DNA of 64,000 nt. Origin: Acidobacteriota bacterium (GTDB lineage: Bacteria; Acidobacteriota; Blastocatellia; Pyrinomonadales; Pyrinomonadaceae). Where the stretch lies: positions 248,001 through 312,000 of the forward strand of contig JAEWFC010000038.1 in assembly GCA_023389035.1 (NCBI GenBank). The letters run 5' to 3'. Below are positions 16,121 to 22,973 of this stretch, piece after piece. Made by a program: the position numbers and the translations under genes. How positions within the stretch are numbered: the stretch's first letter is position 1; each line of letters opens with the position of its first letter. A model generated the notes under the pieces. That model searched no databases. It was given only the letters and a program-made list of their open reading frames with translations, and had not been told where the DNA came from.

Positions 16121-16492
16121 TTAGCGTATATAGAAGGCGACGATAAGGATAGTTAAAGTAAGCACGCCGAATACGATGGCCGCTACTATAAAAGAGATCG
16201 AGATGCCGTCCGGTTCTTCCCATGAGATGTCGCGAGTTTCGATCGTTCTCGTTCGCGATCGCGTTCGCGGCGGCCGAACCGGGAATCTTCGCTCAGGTTC
16301 CGCAGCCGGAAGCGGTTCCGCCCCGTTCTTTGTTGCGGAAGAGGCGGGTTCGGCAATAGGGTCGGCGGTCTTAGTTTCGCTCTTCGAAGCAGCGGACAGG
16401 TCTGAACCGCAGTTATAACAAAACTGCGAGCCGTCACGGACATCCGCGCCGCACAGGTCACAAACTTTGCCTTTTATAGCCGTGGTTGCCAT
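16121..16492 (-). CDS. Zinc-ribbon protein with C-terminal membrane anchor
   Basis: A 123-residue protein with an N-terminal double-CxxC zinc ribbon (CDLCGADVRDGSQFCYNCGS, Cys11/14/25/28), an Ala/Pro/Glu-rich then Arg-rich linker (PPRTRSRTRT), and a single C-terminal membrane helix (ISFIVAAIVFGVLTLTILIVAFYIR). This tail-anchored layout places the ribbon in the cytoplasm. It overlaps the upstream VWA gene by 19 bases and is followed by a BMC shell gene after 4 bases. A tether between compartment and membrane, or an assembly factor, are possibilities suggested only by position. Confidence 0.75.
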   Translation of the reverse strand: MATTAIKGKVCDLCGADVRDGSQFCYNCGSDLSAASKSETKTADPIAEPASSATKNGAEPLPAAEPERRFPVRPPRTRSRTRTIETRDISWEEPDGISISFIVAAIVFGVLTLTILIVAFYIR

Positions 16493-17163
16493 TGACTAAA
16501 ACTGCTTCTGAGATCGGCGGTTATCGCCGTTAATGCGGCCTCAAGCTCGTTCGAAAGCTTCGGCTGGTATTTCCGCCCGCCCGATTCTTTGACCACGCGG
16601 TCGATGTTCTTAGTATGAACCTGCAGATCGGAGATCGCCAAGACCAGCACCGGAATCTGCTTCTCTTTTATCAAAGCTGAAAGCTCCGCCAGCTTAGTTT
16701 TACTGCCTGTATCGTCGCCGTCGGTGATCACTACAAGCCTACGAAGCCGACCCGGATCTGTGCGGGCATTCTCAGATAAATGATCGAGCGAGAGCTTCAG
16801 TGCATCGAGGAATGCGGTCTTTCCGCCCTCGATGTACATATTGTTGGCGGCATCGATCAGTTCGGCTTTGTCGGCCGTAAGTTCCTGACGAATATGTATG
16901 TTATCCGTATCAACGAAGGTGACCAGAAAGGCTTCGTCTTCCGGGCCGTTCGATTCGATCATCGTAACGACCGATCGAACGACGCGATCCAGCTTCGTAC
17001 GAAGCGATCCCGAATTATCGACGACGATCCCGTAAGAAACAGCTGCCCGGGTTGTCAAAGGTTCCGACGGTTCCTGTCCTGCAGCTGCTGCGGCTGCTAT
17101 TGCGCAAAGAAAACAAGCGACGCTCCAACGCTGAGCTGACTTTCTAAACACGGGCAAAGACAT
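16474..17163 (-). CDS. VWA-domain protein inside the BMC operon
   Basis: A 229-residue protein consisting of an N-terminal hydrophobic signal (about residues 12-29, ending AAAAAAGQEP) and a bare A domain. The metal site is intact: VVDNSGSLRT (DxSxS), GGKTAFLDAL (Thr) and VITDGDDTG (Asp). The N-terminal beta domain and the QYSVGY tail of the other VWA proteins in the window are missing or shortened (the end is ITADLRSSFS). It overlaps the aldehyde dehydrogenase gene by 20 bases and the zinc-ribbon gene by 19 bases, so it is translated from the same message. An exported VWA protein is odd company for a cytoplasmic compartment; the signal could instead act as a membrane anchor. Confidence 0.85.
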   Translation of the reverse strand: MSLPVFRKSAQRWSVACFLCAIAAAAAAGQEPSEPLTTRAAVSYGIVVDNSGSLRTKLDRVVRSVVTMIESNGPEDEAFLVTFVDTDNIHIRQELTADKAELIDAANNMYIEGGKTAFLDALKLSLDHLSENARTDPGRLRRLVVITDGDDTGSKTKLAELSALIKEKQIPVLVLAISDLQVHTKNIDRVVKESGGRKYQPKLSNELEAALTAITADLRSSFSQWQPRL

Positions 17164-18883
17164 CGCGTTCCTCCCCGAGATCTCTAGCAGACGGAGTAAT
17201 TATGGTCTTAGAGTTAACGTAGATCTTCGAACCTTTATCTATCGCAGTTCTGACGTCTGCCTCTGAGACGAAAGGCACCGGTTCGCGGACCACTCCATCC
17301 TCTGTGAGCGATTGCGGCTTGAGCTCATGAATTATGGTCTTGACCGGTGAAGTGCTTCCGTCAGGTTTGGATTCGTCGGGCCGCGGCGGCGTAGTGATCG
17401 GCTCGGAAGGCGGCAGTTTCGCACTCAAGAACTTATCGACGATCGCGGCTATCTTTTCACGGCTGACATTCTTGCGTTCCTTTTGCGGCGACGCCTTACC
17501 CGCCGTGTTTGCCCGCATTCCCCGGCCGGATGTCGCATTAACCGGCTTCGTTTCAAACGCCACACGCTTGATATCCATTAAATGTATCGGCGAAACGTTA
17601 TCAGAGGTCACGTTTCCGCCCCATGAACCGCAGCCTAGCGTCATCGAAGGCGGCAGGCCTGTAGAAAGCCCGATGGCTCCATGCGTCGTCGGAGAATTGA
17701 TGATGATTCTCGATGCCGGCATCTGCTCACCGAATCGTACGGTTGCCGATCGGTCGCCTGTGTGCATTCCCGCGGTGTGTCCCATGCCGCCAAACTTCAG
17801 AATTTCCTGACATCTAGCCGATCCGGCCTCAAGGCCGTCGACCACAAAGAATGCAAGGGTTGGCGAAAGCTTCTCTATCGACCATGGATGATCGCGCCCG
17901 ACGCCGTCACAATCAGCTATTAAGCAGCGAGTTCCGGACGGAACCTGGATTCCTGCCAAATTCGCAATATATTCGGCGGACTTCCCAACGATACCGGGAT
18001 TTAAGGAACGTTGCGGCGTGACCAGGACCTTTGCCACGGCATCGGCCTCCGACGGTTTGAGAAAGTGCCCGCCCTGCCGCGTGAATTGCTCTCTAACCGC
18101 TGATTCGAGCGGTTTGTCCACCACCACTGATTGCTCAGACGCACAGATAGTACCGTTATCAAAACATGTTCCCGTCAGAATATCCGCAACTGCTTTTTCC
18201 GCATCCGCTGATCGTTCGATAAACACCGGAACGTTACCGGGGCCAACGCCGAATGCGGGCTTTCCTGACGAATAAGCGGCACGAACCAGGCCGATACCAC
18301 CGGTCGCGAGGATCACGGCCGTGCGTTTGTGCTGCATCAGCTCTTCGGTCCCTTCGATAGTCGGGTTTTGAATGCAGTAAATTGCGTCCGCTGGCAAGCC
18401 GAGGGCAATTCCCGCCTCTCGCATGACCCTTGTCGTTTCAGCAATGCATTTGGCGGCAGACGGATGTGGCGAGAGTACGATGGTATTTCGTGATTTTATC
18501 GCGATCAGGATCTTAAAGATCGCCGTTGATGTCGGATTTGTGGACGGAATTATCGCGGCTACGACACCGCGCGGCGATGCGATCTCAACGACGCTGTCAT
18601 TCTGGTTGATAACACCGACCGTTTTTAGGCCGCGGAAGTAATTCCAGACGTCTTCAGCGGCAAATCGATTCTTTTCCTTCTTATCTATCGCACGGCCGAA
18701 CCCTGTTTCATCGCTAGCGAGACGCCCTAGCCGCTCGGAATCTGCCAGTGCAGCCTCAGACATTGCGGAACAGATATCGTCGATCTTTTCCTGATCAAAG
18801 CTCGCAACCGCACCAAAAGCCCGGTACGCAGATTCAACAGCGTCCCGAGCTTCTTGTTGCGCGATCAGATCCTTGTCGCCCAT
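17144..18883 (-). CDS. CoA-acylating aldehyde dehydrogenase with microcompartment-targeting tail
   Basis: A 579-residue enzyme whose first about 445 residues match acylating aldehyde dehydrogenases (EutE/PduP and the N-terminal half of AdhE), which turn an aldehyde, CoA and NAD+ into acyl-CoA and NADH. The catalytic Cys247 lies in FDNGTICASEQSVVV, and GFGVGPGNVPV-like and HTAGMHTGD segments are also typical. The last about 130 residues are extra: a linker, an amphipathic helix at 471-489 (NVSREKIAAIVDKFLSAKL) that looks like an encapsulation peptide, a Pro/Ser/Thr linker, and a conserved-looking end (about 538-570) with SEADVRTAIDKGSKIYV and TIITPSARDLGE. It lies between two BMC shell genes, so it is the presumed core enzyme. 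The natural aldehyde is unknown because no lyase or dehydratase gene is nearby. Confidence 0.92.
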   Translation of the reverse strand: MGDKDLIAQQEARDAVESAYRAFGAVASFDQEKIDDICSAMSEAALADSERLGRLASDETGFGRAIDKKEKNRFAAEDVWNYFRGLKTVGVINQNDSVVEIASPRGVVAAIIPSTNPTSTAIFKILIAIKSRNTIVLSPHPSAAKCIAETTRVMREAGIALGLPADAIYCIQNPTIEGTEELMQHKRTAVILATGGIGLVRAAYSSGKPAFGVGPGNVPVFIERSADAEKAVADILTGTCFDNGTICASEQSVVVDKPLESAVREQFTRQGGHFLKPSEADAVAKVLVTPQRSLNPGIVGKSAEYIANLAGIQVPSGTRCLIADCDGVGRDHPWSIEKLSPTLAFFVVDGLEAGSARCQEILKFGGMGHTAGMHTGDRSATVRFGEQMPASRIIINSPTTHGAIGLSTGLPPSMTLGCGSWGGNVTSDNVSPIHLMDIKRVAFETKPVNATSGRGMRANTAGKASPQKERKNVSREKIAAIVDKFLSAKLPPSEPITTPPRPDESKPDGSTSPVKTIIHELKPQSLTEDGVVREPVPFVSEADVRTAIDKGSKIYVNSKTIITPSARDLGEERDVFARV

Positions 18884-18936
18884 GTAGGTAGAAGTTTAGA
18901 GCCTTCCGAAGTAAGCCGTGAAGGCGAGAAGCCTTG

Positions 18937-19332
18937 CTATTTGTTGCGAGTGCGAGACTTATCGTCAGCCGTCATCGAGCTGTCACCACTGCCGGAACCC
19001 AAGCTGCGACCGCTGCCGCCTTTCAAGGCTTTCTCGTCAGGACTGTAGCCAACGCGGCCGCCTTTCGGCAGAACCCGTTCAACCTCCTGATGCGGTCGCG
19101 GGATCACATGAACGCTGATCAATTCGCCGACGCGACGGGCGGCTGCTGCACCGGCGTCGGTCGCAGCTTTTACAGCTCCGACATCGCCTCGAACAAAGAT
19201 CGTTACAAAGCCGGCCCCGATGTACTCTTTGCCGATAAGTTGAACGTTTGCAGCCTTTACCATTGCGTCTGAGGCCTCTACAGCGGATGTAAAGCCTTTG
19301 GTCTCGATCATTCCGAGAGCTTCTAAACTCAT
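18937..19332 (-). CDS. Bacterial microcompartment hexameric shell protein (BMC-H), copy 2
   Basis: A 131-residue BMC-H protein, first gene of the operon. The domain (about residues 1-93) is strongly PduA-like: EALGMIETKGFTSAVEASDA, VRGDVGAVKAATDAGAAAA, VHVIPRPHQEVERVLP. The pore loop reads KEYIGAG, so the Lys before the pore of PduA is Tyr and the pore Ser is Ala; this differs from copy 1. A 40-residue Gly/Ser/Lys-rich tail follows the domain. A GAGG ribosome site precedes the ATG. With two different hexamers and no pentamer gene in the window, vertices of the shell must come from genes elsewhere. Confidence 0.95.
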   Translation of the reverse strand: MSLEALGMIETKGFTSAVEASDAMVKAANVQLIGKEYIGAGFVTIFVRGDVGAVKAATDAGAAAARRVGELISVHVIPRPHQEVERVLPKGGRVGYSPDEKALKGGSGRSLGSGSGDSSMTADDKSRTRNK

Positions 19333-19455
19333 TATTTTTCCTCGCTAAAACCTGGCTTGGTGACCTATTCTGAAGTCGTGAAGTAAGCCTAAACGTATCA
19401 CGCTAAATACGCTTTAATCAAGCGTGCGCCGGGACACTAAACGACAATACACATA

Positions 19456-19485
19456 TTGACAGAGCGTGTTTTTGAACGCTATATT
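19456..19485 (+). promoter_or_regulatory. Sigma-70-type promoter for the RodZ-like gene
   Basis: TTGACA at 19456-19461 and TATATT at 19480-19485 are 18 bases apart. Transcription would begin near 19492, downstream of the GTG at 19466, which supports ATG 19544 as the real start of the next gene. The opposite strand of this spacer must hold the BMC operon promoter. Confidence 0.6.
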
Positions 19486-19543
19486 TCAAGTGCTACTGAC
19501 GCTTTTTGCGTCGCGGCAGACGGCAGCCGATCTTCGATTTCCA

Positions 19544-20530
19544 ATGTCACAGACTCTCGGCGAAAAATTGCGACAGGCTCGCGAAGAAAGAGGTATATCT
19601 GTCAGCGAGGTCGCTGAGCAGACCCGCATTTCGCCGCTGTACATCGACTCGATCGAGAAGGACGATTACAAGCCGCTGCCCGGCGGTATCTTCAATAAAG
19701 GCTTTGTAAAATCCTACGCGAAGTTCATCGGAATGGATGAGCACGAGGCCCTGCAGGATTACTCAAAGATCGTCGCTCAGACCGAAGGCCGCGATGAGAA
19801 TGACCTGCGGACCTACAGGCCGGAGGTTTTGACTGACGATCGCGCCGGCGGTTCGATGGTGCCGACGATCATCTTTGCGGGGATCATTCTTGCCTTGATG
19901 ACAGGCGGCCTGCTCTTTGTTGTCAACTATTTACAGAATCAGCCTAGCACGCCGACGCCTGCCGCGAATGTAGCCAATGCTTCGGCTCCGGCGGGTCAGG
20001 ACGCGCCCCAAACCGGACAAGATCCCGCGGCAGCACCGTTGGATGAGATCAAGCTCGATTTCCGTGCGACCACCGAAAGGATAAGCGTGGAATCCATCGC
20101 CGACGGACAGCGGGCGACGCAGGACGTTTTGCCCGGCACGCCGAAAACATTCACCGCAAAAGACAGCCTTACGGTGAGCTACTACCGAGGCTTTGAGAAA
20201 ATGGTCGAGCTTACGCTCAACGGCAAGCAGATCGCGGCACCGCCCGCACCTGCCCGCGGAAACAGGATCTCTGTTGAGATAGACCGAAACAACCTCGAGC
20301 GAATTATTAACTCAGGCTCGCTAAACGTCGAAAGTGAACCGGTTGCGGCCGCGACAAATGCCCCGACACCGGCACAGCAAGCGAAGCCGGCACCGAGCCC
20401 TGCGGCATCGCCGACCGGAACACCGCGGCCCGTCGCCGCTCGCACGCCTGAAACAAAGCCAAAGCCGAACCCGACACGGACGCCGATCATAGTTGGAAAC
20501 TCGACCCGGCCCGCATCGAATCGGCCTTAA
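19544..20530 (+). CDS. RodZ-like helix-turn-helix membrane protein
   Basis: A 328-residue protein with an N-terminal helix-turn-helix (GEKLRQAREERGISVSEVAE ... ISPLYIDSIEKDDY), a single membrane helix (about residues 105-128, PTIIFAGIILALMTGGLLFVV), a Pro/Ala/Asn-rich linker and a C-terminal beta domain of the DUF4115 type (LDFRATTERISVESIADGQR ... LTLNGK). In RodZ this architecture links MreB filaments to the cell-wall machinery; the HTH can also act as a regulator. A long Pro/Thr/Ala tail follows. The start is set by the promoter and by the family N-terminus. It is divergent from the BMC operon and ends at a terminator before guaB. Confidence 0.8.
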   Translation: MSQTLGEKLRQAREERGISVSEVAEQTRISPLYIDSIEKDDYKPLPGGIFNKGFVKSYAKFIGMDEHEALQDYSKIVAQTEGRDENDLRTYRPEVLTDDRAGGSMVPTIIFAGIILALMTGGLLFVVNYLQNQPSTPTPAANVANASAPAGQDAPQTGQDPAAAPLDEIKLDFRATTERISVESIADGQRATQDVLPGTPKTFTAKDSLTVSYYRGFEKMVELTLNGKQIAAPPAPARGNRISVEIDRNNLERIINSGSLNVESEPVAAATNAPTPAQQAKPAPSPAASPTGTPRPVAARTPETKPKPNPTRTPIIVGNSTRPASNRP

Positions 20531-20606
20531 CTGGATTTCAGCGAAAAGAACTTGTATCCTGTTCTTTGGAAAGCAAAGAATTCACATCCATTTGAACAGC
20601 GACGGT

Positions 20607-20632
20607 GCCTGCAGATAAGTGCGGGCTTTTTT
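20607..20632 (+). terminator. Terminator after the RodZ-like gene
   Basis: GCCTGCA and TGCGGGC pair around GATAAG and are followed by TTTTTT. It overlaps the upstream in-frame extension of guaB, which argues that guaB starts at 20674. Confidence 0.8.
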
Positions 20633-20673
20633 GTATTCATAATTATAGATCTCCGCGTTCGAACCGAAGCTCA

Positions 20674-22143
20674 ATGACCATTGAAGAAATTAAAGAAGGC
20701 TTAACTTTTGACGACGTTTTGCTGGTGCCCGCTTATTCCGAGGTCCTGCCCGGCGAGGTCGATATCAAGACACGATTTTCACGCGGTATCGAGCTGAATA
20801 TCCCGCTTTGCTCGTCCGCAATGGACACCGTCACCGAAGCATCGCTTGCCATCGCTCTCGCTCAGCAGGGCGGTATCGGCGTCATCCATAAGAATTTCTC
20901 GATCGAGGAACAGGCCGAAGAGGTCGATAAGGTCAAACGAAGCGAATCGGGGATGATAGTCGATCCTGTGACGATCAACCAGACGGCGAGCGTTTCAGAA
21001 GCTCTTAACATTATGGAACGCTATAAGATAAGCGGCGTTCCGGTGATCGATGATGAAGGCCTGCTGACCGGCATAATCACCAACCGTGATCTGCGGTTCG
21101 AGACGCGTTATGACATCCGTGTTTCGGAAGTAATGACGCCTCAGCCGCTGGTGACGGTTCCGGTCGGAACGACGCTCGACGAGGCCAAGGTAAAGCTTCA
21201 GAAACATCGAATCGAAAAGCTTCTGGTGGTGGATGATGACGGCCATTTGAAAGGCCTTATCACCGTTAAGGACATTCAAAAGGCGATCAAATTCCCTATC
21301 GCTGCGAAAGACGAGCTCGGCCGTCTGCGATGTGCCGCGGCGATCGGTGCTACGGGCGATTTTCTCGAACGGGCCGAAGAATTGATCAATTCGCGGGTCG
21401 ATGCGATCGTTATCGACACCGCACACGGCCACAGCTCACGCGTGATGCAGGCCGTCAAGGCCATTAAGGCGAAGTTTCCGGAAATACAGCTGGTTGCCGG
21501 TAATGTGGCTACCGCCGATGCGACGCGTGAACTTATCGCGGCCGGTGTCGATGCGGTGAAGATCGGCATCGGTCCCGGTTCGATCTGTACCACACGTGTG
21601 GTAACCGGGGCGGGAGTGCCGCAGATCATGGCAGTCACGGAAAGTGTTGCTGCTGCTAAAGATACGGGCGTGCCGATCATTGCCGACGGCGGTATCAAGT
21701 TCTCAGGCGACGTTGCAAAGGCGATCGCCGCCGGTGCCGACTGCGTGATGATCGGTTCTCTGTTCGCCGGAACCGAAGAAGCTCCCGGTGAGGTGATATT
21801 ATTCCAGGGCCGTAACTTTAAGACGTACCGCGGGATGGGCTCGATCGGGGCAATGAAAAAAGGCTCCAGCGACCGTTACGCTCAGGAAGGAACGACCGCA
21901 GATTCCAAGTTCGTCCCCGAGGGCATCGAGGGCCGTGTTGCTTATAAAGGCAGCGTACAAGATATGGTGACGCAGCTCGTCGGCGGTCTGCGGGCCGGTA
22001 TGGGCTATACGGGTTGCCGAACGATCGGTGAAATGCAGACAAACGCCAGGTTCGTACGCATTACGTCTGCAGGACTTCGGGAATCGCACGTTCATGATGT
22101 GATCATCACTAAAGAAGCCCCGAATTACCGCATCGAATCGTAG
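20674..22143 (+). CDS. guaB: Inosine 5'-monophosphate dehydrogenase
   Basis: Oxidises IMP to XMP with NAD+, the committed step of GMP synthesis. The 489-residue protein starts MTIEEIKEGLTFDDVLLVPA, the usual N-terminus. Two CBS domains interrupt the barrel at about residues 95-210 (VSEALNIMERYKISGVPVID and a second copy). The catalytic loop is GIGPGSICTTRVVTG with the nucleophilic Cys, followed by the IADGGIKFSGD phosphate site, and the mobile flap has SSDRYAQEG. Length is normal. A perfect terminator follows. Confidence 0.97.
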   Translation: MTIEEIKEGLTFDDVLLVPAYSEVLPGEVDIKTRFSRGIELNIPLCSSAMDTVTEASLAIALAQQGGIGVIHKNFSIEEQAEEVDKVKRSESGMIVDPVTINQTASVSEALNIMERYKISGVPVIDDEGLLTGIITNRDLRFETRYDIRVSEVMTPQPLVTVPVGTTLDEAKVKLQKHRIEKLLVVDDDGHLKGLITVKDIQKAIKFPIAAKDELGRLRCAAAIGATGDFLERAEELINSRVDAIVIDTAHGHSSRVMQAVKAIKAKFPEIQLVAGNVATADATRELIAAGVDAVKIGIGPGSICTTRVVTGAGVPQIMAVTESVAAAKDTGVPIIADGGIKFSGDVAKAIAAGADCVMIGSLFAGTEEAPGEVILFQGRNFKTYRGMGSIGAMKKGSSDRYAQEGTTADSKFVPEGIEGRVAYKGSVQDMVTQLVGGLRAGMGYTGCRTIGEMQTNARFVRITSAGLRESHVHDVIITKEAPNYRIES

Positions 22144-22162
22144 CAAACAGCCAGATCAGGAT

Positions 22163-22203
22163 ACGGCGTCACCAATGCAGGTCATTAGGTGACGCCGTTT
22201 TTG
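22163..22203 (+). terminator. Terminator after guaB
   Basis: ACGGCGTCACC (22163-22173) pairs perfectly with GGTGACGCCGT (22188-22198), followed by TTTTTGT. Confidence 0.92.
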
Positions 22204-22275
22204 TGCAGATTCGCTTTTCCGACGCGTTTCCTATCCGAAAACGGAATATAAGTAGCGCCGCATATAGCCTTGTCA

Positions 22276-22290
22276 GTGTCAGAATGACAC
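22276..22290. promoter_or_regulatory. Palindrome GTGTCA-GAA-TGACAC, possible operator
   Basis: A perfect 6+3+6 inverted repeat in the spacer between guaB and the 22457 gene. Such a size suits a dimeric helix-turn-helix regulator, but it lies about 110 bases upstream of the proposed promoter and no regulator is assigned. The rest of this spacer shows nothing else. Confidence 0.3.
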
Positions 22291-22393
22291 ACTTCTCCAG
22301 ATCACCGCGCCGTCTGCGCGGGTCATTTCGATCGCTCCCATCATCTACACAACGCCCGTTCGCAAGAAATATCCAAGTTGAAACAGAAAACGC

Positions 22394-22423
22394 TTGCAAT
22401 CGAATGAGCGTGTCGCATATGAT
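22394..22423 (+). promoter_or_regulatory. Candidate promoter of the 22457 gene
   Basis: TTGCAA at 22394-22399 and TATGAT at 22418-22423 are separated by 18 bases. An AGGAGA ribosome site then lies just before ATG 22457. Confidence 0.5.
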
Positions 22424-22456
22424 AGGATGTCTTACATATGCAACAGGAGATAATTT

Positions 22457-22915
22457 ATGAATCAAACACCTAACGACAAGAACGAACTTTTACTCGGCCG
22501 ATGGGAAGTTTTCGACGAAGGCCCAACCGTACCGCCCTCCCAACGGATGTACGTAACGATCAACCAGAAGTGTGTGATCCATCTGAATGCAAATATAGTC
22601 GACGCACTCGGACGCCCACCACACGTTCTGATGATGCTCGACCCGGAAAGAAGTCTGATAGGCATCGTCGGGGTTAAGAGAGAGACGAGCAAAAGCTTTC
22701 CTCTGATCATACAGGGGAAAGGGAGACACCGTCGGCTGGCGGCCAGGCCATTCTGCAGACGATACGGGATCAAGTTCGGTGCCACGCGCGCCTTTCACAA
22801 TCCGTTCATAGACGAGCACGGCGTGCTGCAGCTCGACCTGACAACGACAATGCCCGCAGACCGTCTATCCCGATTCAAACGGCGCTTTAACGGCCCGATC
22901 GACAATCTGAAGTGA
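22457..22915 (+). CDS. Hypothetical protein, cytoplasmic
   Basis: A 152-residue protein with a strong AGGAG ribosome site. It has no signal peptide or membrane helix. The first half has a compact beta-rich motif (MYVTINQKCVIHLNANIVDA followed by LGRPPHVLMMLD and SLIGIVGVKRE) that faintly recalls swapped-hairpin DNA-binding proteins; the second half is basic (GKGRHRRLAARPFCRRYG). I do not recognise the family. It stands alone and converges with the regulator gene at 22974. Confidence 0.65.
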   Translation: MNQTPNDKNELLLGRWEVFDEGPTVPPSQRMYVTINQKCVIHLNANIVDALGRPPHVLMMLDPERSLIGIVGVKRETSKSFPLIIQGKGRHRRLAARPFCRRYGIKFGATRAFHNPFIDEHGVLQLDLTTTMPADRLSRFKRRFNGPIDNLK

Positions 22916-22973
22916 TGCAGCCCGTTTGGCTCTGCTTTCGTACTTTAATGATGCGGAACAAAGCGGCCGCGTT

